Positions 11,221 to 24,100 of a stretch of DNA of 64,000 nt are shown here, piece by piece. The stretch lies in contig JAOVVO010000370.1 of NCBI GenBank assembly GCA_028564675.1, positions 1-64,000 of the forward strand. Reading direction: 5' to 3'. The stretch comes from Onchocerca lupi. Lineage: Eukaryota; Nematoda; Chromadorea; Rhabditida; Onchocercidae. Made by a program: the position numbers and the translations under genes. The number at the start of each line of letters is the position of its first letter. Within the stretch, counting starts at the first letter, position 1. The notes under the pieces were generated by a model, which saw only the letters and a program-made list of their open reading frames with translations, was not told the DNA's origin and did not search any database.

Positions 11221-14200
11221 TCACAGCTCCATCTGTTTGGTTTTACTAACTTTGATAAGTTCCAGATCTTTTAAAAGCATGTTAATGCAATTACGACCAC
11301 CGATGGCACTCATTTCGATAGTACTCGCTAACCATTCCACTGCATTCACGAAACAAATATTTTTCGCGAGACGGAATTTAGGGCGATCAGCAGGATATTT
11401 CTTGTATTCTGGATATGCCAGAAACGGAATCTAAAAATTGCACATTAAAATTTCTTTTTTTCTGGGAACTTTAGGAAAGTTGGGCGTAATGATACGTTTT
11501 ACACGATATGTTTCAAAAACTTGGCAATTTAAATGAAGTAAAAGGAAGTATCAAATTCTCACCCTTTTAATAATTTTTATTTCACTAAAGTAAAGCGACA
11601 ACTCTGAGTCAGTTAGGTCTTTATTGGAAAATATTTTCCATATCTTGTTTGAAAAAGATTCACTTTCTTGATAATCAACGGGTAAAAGCTGTCCTGAAAC
11701 AACAAAAATCTTGAACATATGAAAAAAAATTAAATATCACAACTTTCCACTGTTGATAATGGATGATAAAAAACTACCTATTGACTTGTATGGCAAACTG
11801 TTATTGCACGTAAGTACTGCAGTCAACTTATCGTTTTCAGACAATGACCAATGTGTTGCACGCAGTGATCCCTGCAAAAATGAAATCCCTGACTTCTGCA
11901 TTTTTGAACTGTAGTTTCTCAATTGAGTATCCTATCCGTTGCAATATGTACAAGAAAAAAAAAGATAACTTTCGAGTGTTTTAGAACTTACAACATAGCA
12001 AAATGGAATCTAAACAAGAATAAGCAAGTATTGCAAGTAATATCATTTTACTGAACAATTTCGATATGTTGACTGTAGGAATTCTGCAGAAATATAATAA
12101 TGAAATGGGAATGATCCAAAACCTCCAAAATCGTTGCAATAATTTGTTTGAATTTGCCACGCTGGCCCTCGCAATCTACACCTAAACGAAGAACTTCAAA
12201 TGCTGCAGAACATCATTAATCAAAATTACTTGGAAACAGACTTAAAAAAGCAGTAATACCTGAATAATCCAGCTTTTTAACACAAAATTCGATCCGTTTA
12301 AAAAGATAATCGGACATGAGACAGATGGAAGTGATGGAATGTTTATTCCATTCGTGCAAAAACAGAAGCATGATAACCTTTTATTTGAATTCGTTGTTTT
12401 TGATGTAAGGGCACGGCGGCAATTACATAATCATAATTAGCACCAAGTTTCTGGCCATCACTTCCATATAATATAAAGCGATTGTTATGTCTGGAAACAG
12501 TGACCACTTCCGCACTGAAATATCAGAACTAACATCTAAGCAGACAGAGCTACTGAAAAAACATCCTTCTTTGTTCATTAACTGTGACAGGTCAGAATTT
12601 CTCGATTCTGCTCATAGTTCCAAGTGGAGAAATGAAGTTGTTTACTTGGAATTCAAATATTACCAACTCAATCAATTTAACTTTCGAATAATCGATCAGT
12701 TTCTCAACAACGAGTTTATTTGATCCATTAACCGAATAAAGATCAGATGCCGACCCAGCTAGTCCCACAGAGCCCGCAAAAGCTCTTATTTCCTGTAACC
12801 GATGAAGAGCATATAGAAATTCGTTTATAATCATGTACCGTCATATTAGTAGAATATGCAATGAAGGGAACTGGGAAGAAGAAGACACTAATGATTTTAT
12901 CATAAAACTTAAACTAATAGAAATTTGAAAGTTGAACCTCAACGAATTGCCCATAATTACAATTAAGTACTGCATTAGTGAATTCTGCGATGAATGGATC
13001 ATGATATCCATTCTTAGTAAGGTGCTCTTTCATTGTCTTATTTACCAATTTTGCAAGATGGGGTGACATTGCCAATACCATTGCATCTATAGTATCGAAT
13101 GATCTGCCTTGGCTAAGAAATCAAAATATTTATCAATGGCCTGATCAAAAAGTGAAGTAAATCGAGTGGTAATGTTTAGTAATGTGAATCTATTTTAAAA
13201 AACAATAAAGTAATGCATATTATCACTCGTTTTCAGCATCAATACAAATAAAAATAATTCACTGGATTTGAAAAACATTTTTTGAAAGAGATAGAAATTT
13301 ACTCTAGCAGAGCGTAAATGTTCTCGAAATCGGACAAAAGGTTCCTGATTTCAAAATAATTTTTCAATAGATCAAAACCATATCTTTTTAGCACCCGGTA
13401 TAACGTGACGAGATAATATGGACTTTTTAGGTGCACAAATTCCTGACCATTCCATATGCCCATAATATTCTCTTCGTGAGGCATATTCCTCTTATGTAAT
13501 CCTATTATAAAATAAAGTTTCAACTGAAGTGACTTTTAGTAATTCTATACTCATGTGATCAGAAAAAAATAATGACCCCGACACTATACTGATATATTTT
13601 TAGAAATATAATTCAACCTCTTTAAAGAAATTATTGGACAAATTTTTACATTGTACCATAAAATGGAAAAGGAAGTACTGCTGATACCTTGAAATACTCC
13701 AGTGGAATAAATTTTACGACGAAAACTTTGTCGCTTAGTATTCTGAAAAGTCTAAAATTTAAAAAGATCTACCAAACTTTTCCATCCAGGTCTTAAAATA
13801 AAGATTAGCAGGGTGTAAAATACTGCCACCGGCCTCGAACATGCGCATTTTGCCATTGTACGGCATCTGAACAGTTGTTACTCGTCCTAAACATGTTCCA
13901 ATACATTATAAAACCGCACGGAAACAGCAGCAGAATGAGCAAAAAAATTTTTTGATCAGCTCAAACATCTCAACTTGCAACTTTTAATCGCAATAATCCA
14001 ATTATTTCGGATATGCAGCGGACTTGACTGAACAATCAAGCGCAGAAGAATCATGCGTGATGATGACGCATCAGAAGGTTTGTAAGCAAATTCATGGCTT
14101 ATAACAATGATATGACTCAGCATAATGTATCAATTACTTAAAATATTGTCAACGCTTTGTGTTTTGGAAAATAAGCATAATATTTGATTCATCAAACAAA

Positions 14201-14575
14201 GAATGCAGTAAAAAACAGAATACCTCCAGTATTGCCATGATTAAATAAATGAATTTCAGTCTCGATTTCTGATGGTGCAAGTGTTCGCAAGAAATATGCG
14301 GAAGATGCACCACCAATGCCTCCACCGATAATCGCTAAAAAAAAAGATAGAAAAACAAGTCCAAGAAATTTAAATAAATTCAATTGGAATGATACTATCC
14401 ATGCATACTAAAATTCTTTTTTTCAAAAGACCAAACATTCGCAAAGAGCCGAAAAATTACAACCCAAATTTACTCTCTTTAAAGCGGCATGATTTCAAAA
14501 AAACTTGCCTATCTTAAGACTCATTCCTGAGTAAAATATCAAAAAGACAGTAAGTAGTAGTAGTAATGAGTTCAT
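11221..14575 (-). CDS. PCYOX1: Prenylcysteine oxidase-like FAD protein (11 exons, 480 aa)
   Basis: The family cleaves prenylcysteine thioether bonds to a prenyl aldehyde, cysteine and H2O2 using FAD and O2, in lysosome or secretory compartments. Exons in transcript order: 14509-14575, 14224-14334, 13773-13886, 13303-13501, 12938-13112, 12668-12792, 12378-12514, 12123-12202, 11778-11871, 11563-11693, 11221-11430. Phases are continuous. Residues 1-19 are a signal peptide (MNSLLLLLTVFLIFYSGMS). The dinucleotide fold follows: KIAIIGGGIGGASSAYFLR (GxGxxG at residues 26-31), then FEAGGSILHP, NYGQF and NGSNKLVVEKL. The C-terminal block is IPFLAYPEYKKYP and EMSAIGGRNCI, as in human PCYOX1 (505 aa). 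Intron 1 starts with GC (ATAG|GCAAGT). The 12668 donor (GA|GTTGGT) and the 12938 donor were chosen by phase and homology, so those junctions are less certain. Human PCYOX1 resemblance is from memory of the family. Confidence 0.88.
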
Positions 14576-17528
14576 TGTGTATCAAATTATTTTACTGATA
14601 CCTCAAGAACATCAAATACATGAATCTTACAAAATATTTCAGAATACTGTAACTTCGGTGTTATAAATAGACAGCCGTTAATAATTTCGTTCTATCACAT
14701 TTTTTTCATCATCAAATTGAAGAACATAATGCTCGCCACAGATGTATTTTAAAAGAATTAAATTGAATTTTCCATTTTAGGAATAAAGGTTATTCCAAAT
14801 CAGAATGATCGAGATTTGCAGTCATTTATGTATCTGGCTGTAGCTCACAGAATCACATGCAAATTTCTGTATACAATTTTGACATGCTGCTCGTGAAATA
14901 TTTTATTTAATTCATTTTTCACTTGAACTACCGTTGGTCGAGCCGCTTAGTTTGAATGACCAGAATCATCGCTTCCTGGGTTACATCCCACCGCATTCTA
15001 CACCATCTTTTCATGCTCATCCCATACATCAAAACTGATCTTCTCATTCAATTCAATGTTATTACACATTAATTTCTAGCAGTAATTACCAATGCTTCAA
15101 GTGATACATTCTCCACCGTAAATTCAAATGGTTCTGAATATTTCTTAACTCAATCAACATCTTTTCCATCATGAGGCAGAAGTTAGCTACTGCTTGGATG
15201 GTATTAAAGCAAGTCGAAAGCTTCTAATGAACCGAGAAAATTCTGTCATATATTTTCGACTACCCAAACAGGCAGTACAAACTCTTCCAAACAGGGAATC
15301 CGAAAAACCGAGACATTCTAATTCGCCCAATGTCGCCCCTTCAATTCGCTTCAATCTTCAACTTTTTCCTTTATCATAATCAGTTTAACACAATGTACAG
15401 CACAATACAAAACTATGATTGGCACACTTTGAAAATATTTGGGAAGCATTTTCAGCATGATTGGACGGGCTGGTCTCAATTCAGTGCCAGATTAAAATAA
15501 GTGGAGGAAACTTGGGAAGCATTCCTGTTATGAATGGAATTTCCTTAACCCGGAAGAAAAACTGGTAGTTTGAATCGGGCGAATGTTTCACGCAGGAGAT
15601 CAATTCGTCTCCTTCACTTTTTCGTCCTTTATAGATTGTTTGAAGTAGCGAAGATGCCTTTTTGTAACAAACAAAACGATATCTTACTTCATTTTCTTCC
15701 GATCATTCTCCGAAGACAGTATCTTCCTAAAACGATAAGTCAATGAAGTTCAGAGGAAAAAGCAGAAAAGAATCCATAAGGAATCAGTTTAATAATTTCC
15801 AAAATTTTTTATAATGAACCGTGTATTTCGTCTAAAATGAATCATACTATTAATAGTAGGGAGTTGAATACTGTATGATTCTACGACTTGAAGGTTTGAT
15901 TTTGCTAGTAACTTTTATTTAATAGAAATTTGAATGATTCTCGTAATACCAGTTCTGTTCCTAATGCAAGAGATGAAATTTAAAACTGAGCCAAGTGCAT
16001 TCTGAATTTGTTCCAATCTTAGCTTCCTTCATTTCACCAGGCGTCAAAAAAAAAAAAAAAAAGGAAAAGAAAACGAAGTGCAATTAGAAAAAAATCATTT
16101 CAGGACAAACTTGATTTTCAGGTAACATGCTGAAAGAAAAATGAAAAATAAAATCTAAGCAATATTAGTATAAAATTATTTGCATGTTTGTGTATAAGAT
16201 ATGTAAATGCATATTATACATATCATTAAAGAATTTCGACAGATGGATGAAGAAGGCAGGAATATAAATTTGATGATATATTTATTACTAACGACCACAC
16301 ATAATTAACATTGAAAAGAAATGTTGAACGCAATGGATAAGTTTCTTTTTTTTCTTTTCTTTTTATGCTGCATGCTGTTTTCTACATAAAATCGCAGGGA
16401 AAAATGTTGGAAGTGTTATTAGGCACCTGTTCGCTGATACACCCACTAAAATTATCAACACCATACTTTGGATGAGAGGAAATGCAAGTGAACTAGCGAG
16501 CAGGATGTTGCTGAATTTCACTCTGATAAGCTGAAAACAATGTATGTTTTGTTGCGAGAGCTAATCGGTTTATTTACTAAATAATATTCATCGTACTTAA
16601 CTAACAAGCAAGATGATATTTTGCTAGAAGTTTCTTTTTTGACGAACATTTAATTCTGGTCAATTTCTATCTGCACATCGTAGTTGCCTTTTCAGCAATT
16701 ATATTTACATATATTAATCTTTCGAAAAGTGCGAAGGTTCATTATTCTTATAGGTTGGGAAAAAAATAATCTTATTGGTTCAAGTTTTTTTCCTTGATCA
16801 ATTATAATCCATCTTGATCGTTTATTACACGCTGAGGATATAAAGTGGTTGTTGCTCTCGTTGCTTCTTGTAAAATTGTTTCTTTCTTGCTGTTCTGTTT
16901 TAAAATTTAAAACGTTTAAATAAAAGTTTCAACATTTTGAATTTCAAATTTGAAATCATTATCTAATTTGATTTAGAATAGACCATATCAGTATGTTTCC
17001 TATGCATCAATTAAAACAAAATAAATGAGTCAGGAATCTTGAAGATTTGTAAAATGAATGAACTTATTTGAATTATCTTTAGATCCATTTCTTTGATAAA
17101 ATCGTTTAATTGCATGCTTTGATTGTTAGTATATTGTTATAGCTTATTGAAATGTGAGCATCTTAAAAGTTTATTTTATCAGATGATATTTGATATAGCT
17201 GTTTGAGGAACTGCAAAGTATATTCTATATCCTTGTCTTTCAATCATTCTTAGCTAAAAAGAATTCATTCTAGATTATCTTTATCTTTTTTTATTTTCAT
17301 TCGTTCCGAATATTTTGCAAAAATAGCGATTTTGAAAAATATTCTCAGTTTTCAACAAACAAATCAATGATTCTAAGATTTTTCTTATAATGAACAGAAG
17401 ATCAATGTCAAGTTACATATTTATTGCCATATTTTCTAACTGATTGCTAATTTGACAGATTCGCTTTTTGCCAAATAAGTTTGTCACAAATCTATTCGAA
17501 AGTTAAAAAAAAAAAAGGGATTTGTTTG
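14576..17528. other. Intergenic, no gene seen
   Basis: AT-rich unique sequence. The longest frame (15194-15379 plus) has no splice context or recognisable protein. Poly(A) near 16047 and short TA-rich blocks are the only structure I see. Confidence 0.5.
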
Positions 17529-17596
17529 CATGTGTGTTGTGTGTATGCATGCATGCATGTATATATGTGTGTATGTGTATGTGTGTGTGTATGTTT

Positions 17597-17661
<65 letters not shown>
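17529..17661. repeat. (TG)n microsatellite
   Basis: A degenerate TGTGTTGTGTGTATGCATGC lead-in, then pure TG dinucleotides from about 17602 to 17661. Apparent proteins here in four frames are repeat artefacts. Confidence 0.97.
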
Positions 17662-17663
<2 letters not shown>

Positions 17664-20541
17664 CGGGAAAGCACGGCACAATGAAATAAATAAGCTAAAA
17701 ATATTTTCCAACAATGCAACAGGCGGACTCGACGGTGATGTATACCTCTCAATGTCATGTTGTTAAAGCAATAATATATCGCATGTTAATATTCGACGAT
17801 ACTGTTCTTTCAATCCTCAACCAACACTCGCTGGCATATTGTCAATCCATCAATTCCTAGGATCGTCCTTTACTTCAGACTTTTTCTATCAATTTATCCT
17901 TTAATTTCATCATCACTGAATCGTAGACTAATTATCTCAAACATTACTCTCTCATTAAATTAATTAAACTTAATGTTGACTCAAATTTGAATTTTTTTGC
18001 TTCCTTTTATTACTATTTTTAAGTTCGAAAAATGATCCAAAATTATGCAATATATCAAAATTTTGCAATATATCAAAATTTAGCAAATTTCAACCATTTT
18101 TAGATAATTCTGAATCTCGCTTATCTACTTAATCCATCCAAAAGTTAAATTGTTGATAGCTTCAAACAAACTATCAGTACTACTTATCATTTCTGAAAAT
18201 GAAAGACGGAGTGTCTCTCAATGAGGGACACATCATGAATTTGCGAATCACTGATAATCGTTAGCTAAGAGAATTTCAGTATTGAAGGTTGCTTGTGAGA
18301 TTTTCCCCATTTTTATAAGAATCCTATAAATAATCCAGTTTACCCTTTATTTGTTGTGAAGAATGCTGATGGATTCGAGAATTTTGACATTCATTTTATA
18401 CATGGAAGGAAGGCAAGAAATGAGAAGCGGAAACAGATATAGAAATAGATATACTTCATATCTTCAACCAGTGAAATGCGAATTGTTTTAATACAATTCG
18501 ATTAGTCTTTTTTTTTTTAATTCAGCATCAAGGGTGATAAGATGGAGAATGATTTCCAGGCATGTACATGCAAATTGTATATTTTTTTCGGCGTATAACT
18601 AATAAAAACAGCGAAATATGCTCGTTTCAAATGAGTGAATTTCAAGGATCAGGACGATGGCAATAATGATAAATGAAGAGGCAGGAAGTGATGGAAAGGA
18701 AACTTGGCAGGCAATAAAAATTTTTGTGGGTTTGAAATAGACACAATAGCCATCATTTCAAATCAAATTGCTTGTGCATCGTTTGAGTTGCTCTGCTAAC
18801 TAGTAAACTACTGCTAACAGAGATTTAGCGTTGTTTTTGAAATAATTTAAAAAAGAACTTCATCCGGAGTGAAGTAAACACATCCGTGGCGCATATTCAA
18901 CGTTCATCAGTGTTTGGGTATACTCACTTCTCTCTTCACACATCGTTTTCCAATTCTTCATTCGAAGCTTTTTTTGATCGCCAACAATTCAAATCAGTTG
19001 CATTTCTATCATTTTCGTTGTTTCCGTAATGTCTGTCTTATTAGCTCGTATGTAAGCAACATGAGCGATCAGAAATTTCCTATAAATCTCGCGTGTTTAA
19101 TATAGAATCTACTGGCCATCTTTGACGTTGTTTATTTCGAACGCTTCAAAATTTCTGATAGACTAGAGATGACGATTTTGAAAGCAACAAAATTTATAGA
19201 AAAACCGACCAAGCTCAGGTTCTATGATTTTTGAAAGTCAAACTAATTGATTATAAATGATGAGAGATTTCTTAGATGAGACTAAAAAAATCAGGAACAA
19301 CGAATCTTATTAGAGCTTGATTTTTAAACTAACAACATACTCTATTTTCAACTTTGATGTTCTCTTCGCGAAGTACAACACCATAGACCAAATATAAGGT
19401 TAATTTGAGATAAAATTTGAACTTCAGGAAGCTCGTTTTTCATCATCCTTTCACTTATTCAGAAATTCCAGGAATCGAAAGATAAATAGGACGGAATATT
19501 AAAAGAACAAAAAAGGATTAAAGGAATGACTGCTAGTTATTTCGTTAGTGATATTACAAAAATATGGAATGGGACATGCATATTAAAATGATATAAAGTT
19601 TATCTCTTAAAGCAATATTATTTTTTATTATATTGGTATTTAGTTCGACAAAACAATATTCGATTCCATTAATTGTTCGAAATTTTTGGTTGAAATTGCT
19701 TGCTCTTTTTACCAAATTTCAAACTTCAAGATATTATAATTACTAATTTTGCGATTCGTGAAAAATTTATGCGCAATTCATGAATCTTAAGCTAACAATA
19801 AAAAAATTTTGAAAAATTTGGAGGAATTTTGTGTGCCTCGCATTCATATTATGGCGTTCATGAATCCGTTTAGAAAAAAAATTTCTCGAATACTACGAAT
19901 TTTGATTAACGATTGCAGAAGGATTTGTTTTTTGAAGTGTTCTTTTTCGAACACAAATATAATTGCTATCTCTTCACTTCAAATCAATTTTTGTTCATTC
20001 TGAATGTGAAATATGCAGAATGATGAACGAATCTTAATGGACTACCATTGTTACTGTTTCATATCATATTCTCTTGTTACTGCATTTTTAAGATTTCCAT
20101 CTGAAAAGTTAGTTATGAACATTTTGTCATAAATAGATGTAAAACTATTACCAATAACTCAGTTATTGAAATTACAAGAACTTATTCCATTACAGATGTA
20201 GAAAATGCGAAACTTATAACACTCATTCCTGCTACTATCTTCAGCAATAACTTTGCTAACTTATCTTAATTATCTTTACTAAAAAATTCAATCAATTCCA
20301 CTTAGAATTCTGAAACGAGTAGAGATTTAGTTATACTTAAAAAAAATAAAGTATTTGATGCATCAAAAGTTTCAAACATTCTTGATATCCTTATCCAAAA
20401 TATTATCTTTTTAGTACAGGGAAACGCATTTTATCACTCGTTTCGAGGCGTTGCATTTTTTATGATTAAAAAATATTGCTATTAACTGGTCTAAATTTGC
20501 AAGTCCAAAATTTGGATCGCTCAGTTTTCTTTCAAAAGAAC

Positions 20542-20580
<39 letters not shown>

Positions 20581-21130
20581 GAAAACAGCAAAAGTGAGTT
20601 TTTGCGCTCGTTTTTATCATTTCAAAGAAGGAAATCTTTCCGTGCATTATATTTTGAATATTTCGTTGAATTGAAGCATAATCTCATTGCTTTGATTGGG
20701 ATGATCCATTATTTGTGATATTCGGATCGAATCTTTGCAATATATTGATTTTTCCACTCACTGGAGAAAATTTTTTGTTTGTCGCGAAGAAAGCATTCAT
20801 TCCATCAAGTGAAGCTTGATGAGCTGTAGCGAGCTGAAAATTGAACATTGGATTTTTTGTTGAAAAAGATCTTTCTTACAATTAAACTACAATATGCTTT
20901 CTTCATCTTTGTCACTTTAAATGCAGATTATTTATCTCAAGTGAATGTTATATAGATACCATATTGTTTTGATTCTATGAAACATTTTTGATATTAGAGA
21001 AAGTTGCAAAAAAAGAGAAAAGATATAATTGCAGAAAGAAGAGACTTCATAATTGCTCGTTAGGAATATAGAAAAAAAACGACACAAAGTAGTTGTCGCT
21101 ATCTGAAGATTTCAAATATTACTGATTTGC
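17662..21130. other. Intergenic, no gene seen
   Basis: No supported exon. Contains a 33-base poly(A) run at 20546-20578. The stretch 18540-18960 is slightly less AT-rich but carries no coherent frame. Confidence 0.5.
20546..20578. repeat. Poly(A) tract, 33 bases
   Basis: Uninterrupted A run. It could mark the 3' end of a retroposed sequence, but no retroelement body or target duplication is recognisable beside it. Confidence 0.9.
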
Positions 21131-21137
21131 TCCAGGA

Positions 21138-24100
21138 ATGGCGGAAGTAGAAATTGGAGGAACAATCGAGTGAGTTAATTTGTAAATCATTCTCACCGTA
21201 CTTTTTTAATGCTTTGAATATTATGAGGAATGAATATGCATATCAGCATTTTCAGATTCGTCAATTAAATCTTTCTAATATTTCGATTCAAAAGAACAAT
21301 CACATGAACTCTCTTTGTTCATTGAAATAACTGCTTATTTAAAATGCTTAATGAGGGTGGAATTGTTATTGCAACTATAAACCATACATTGACATAGTTA
21401 TAGGATAGATGATATAGAAACGAAAGAAATCCAAATTAAAGTTAAGGAAGACGATACCGCTCTCGATGATGAACTAGAGTCTGCTGGAAATTCTCAGGTT
21501 GCTACTGATACCATCGTTAATGAAGTAGATGAACCGAAGAACGCTGAGCTAATTAATGTATAAGTGTTTTGTTTGATGAAGAGATGTTTAAAATAAATAA
21601 ATGACAATTAAAGAGGTCAAGTTGCATTGTGAAAACTTAGTTGGTTTCTGATTCTGGAATCAAAAATTCTACCAATAATTTCGCTTTTATCATAAAGTAA
21701 TCCGAATGTTAAACTTCATAGAAATGCAAAAATTCGAAGGAAATGCTGCAGTGATAAAGGATTTTGCAGGAAAAAAAGAACAATTAACTCGAGTTTAAAA
21801 ATTAATTTAGATAGATGAGATGGAAGGACAACCGGAAGAAAATAATGAAATAAGCGTTGTTAAAGCAATGGAGCAAGCTGTAGAAAGGATCGAAGCTGAA
21901 GATGAACCTAAAGAAATTGGTATGGATATCATACCATCTAATGATTATTCATTGAAAATTTTTCTTTCTCAGTTTGTAATTTCATTCCGAGTAGTACTGA
22001 TATTTGAAATAAAAATATGATGAGAAATGAAAAACTGCAAAATCCAACTCAATTAACTATTAGTATCAAATTTGTGCTATAATTTTTCGATTTTTTGGTA
22101 AGAAATGACCCAAAAGAATAGTTTATGATTCTGGCCTGATGTGTTGCGATTGAACTAACTTTTAAGTTCATTTCATTTAAGATAGTTTTTCTAGTTATTA
22201 AGATCATTTTGGCTTCTTGAAACTTCTTTTGAAATTTCAATTTTCTAATTTATTTTAGATGAAGCAGAAACTGAGGAAGAAAAGTTAACGCAGGCAATGG
22301 GAGAAGAAGCAGTGGAAGAGCAAGTAGTTGAGGATAGGACTGAGGATCAGGTATTACTTATATTTATTCAATAGCTTTTCTCTATCCGGCACTCAAAAAA
22401 AAAAGTTGATATGAGCTACGAACGATCATTAGTTAATTTTTATTTTAAATCATTTTTAAATACTTCCCCAGTGTTTTCTACGGCATCTGTCTTATGACAA
22501 CTGGATTTTGCGTCTACTTATTACTCTCATTTATTATCTTCATTACAATCTTTAAAAACAAGCACCAAATAAATTTATAACAAGAAAGCCAAAAAATAAT
22601 TAGTAGTAGACATGAAAGATCTGAGGATAGATGATGATTCATTGTGGTTATTGTTTGCAAGAAATAAAAACAAAAATTTAAAATGAGATTTCAAATTATT
22701 ATCTTATCTTAGCAGAATCTGATATTATTTAATCCCCAATATTGAAAGAAAATGAAAAGAGAAATTTGAAAGACGTTGGAGTTTTTCAGTGGTGCAGTCT
22801 TCAGTTCAAGTAAATGTGCAATTTATTTTTCATATTTTATGCATATTCTTCATTCTCTAAATGTGTATGTTGGAAATGAAGCAGTTCATATCGTATTTTC
22901 AACATACACGAACATGTCGTAGTTTTAAAGTTCAATTCGCGCGACCTGATACTTTCAATCTTTCAAAATCTTATTGAAAACCACCCCCAAAAGCACTAAT
23001 ATAGTGCTTTTGGGGGTGGTATTATAATTATGAAGGTTGGGTAAAATCCAAGCAAAAAAAAAATCAAATAAATTTGTTTGTATATATATATATATATATT
23101 TTAAAACTTATACGACACCTTTTTCATTTCCGACTTTTGTTAAGCAAATTTTTTTCTTCCCAATAATTTTTTGCATCATCAAATGCTAATTTTTTTCAAA
23201 CGAACTAGTTTTTGCTATCAGTTTGCTCACTTGTACCTTTAAATTAGTGGTACTGGTCTTGATCTTATCAAAATGCTCTTTTTATATTTTGTTTTATCAT
23301 TCCACTAATCCACGCGACATCTATTTATCACAAGTTGCATATAAGTTTATAAGACTAAGATATATTGTTGTCCATTACTGTCTCAGCATACACAGTATTA
23401 ACATCAATTTTTTTTTTCTTTATCAACTCTTATTACTACATCAATATTTTCATTGCTCAATTCCCATTCTCTTACTCATTTTTGCATTTTAGAATAACCA
23501 CTGGAATAATCCAGAATATGCATAAATAAATAAAACATATTATATAAGAAATTTTAAAAGGATTGTAAATAGATTTTCTTAAAAATTAAAAGTTAATTAT
23601 TGCTTTTTTCTAAAAATTATTTCTTCAATTGTTTTAATCGGTAAACAATCTATGGTTCCTTCATTAAGAATCATCACGTTTGAAGCTTTTTATGCTTTGC
23701 TAATCATTGATCGAGAATCTCTTTCCTCTGAACGATATTTCCAAACTGGCAATCTCGAAATTGCTATTATAAAAAATTGAATTACATCAAGAAGTGTAGA
23801 TATGTTGATATCTGAGATCTGTCGATATGATGCATAATATGTGATAAACAACTGACGTGTTTTTTCCGAAATGTCACCCCATTCAGTGTTATTTTTGCCA
23901 AAAAGTTTGTTTTACTGGACTGATAAATTTCTCCCAACTTTTCCATCAATCATTCTGGATGAAGCATAAGTGAATAGCAACTATTGTTTTGTTTTCTCAT
24001 ATTTTGTAATACAAATGTATTGCAGACAACGAATTGCATGTCAGTTGTTTTGCGCCAATAAATCGAAGTTGCAACTTTAGATTTGATCTTTGCAAATAAT

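Noticed and set aside
12260..12272. 13-nt microexon (CTGGATTATTCAG on the minus strand) in the prenylcysteine oxidase gene
   Set aside because: It has AG and GT at its edges, but inserting it breaks the frame. Exons 12378-12514 and 12123-12202 join in phase without it.
17484..17766. Overlapping open frames of Cys/Val and His/Thr repeats on both strands
   Set aside because: They are translations of the (TG)n microsatellite.
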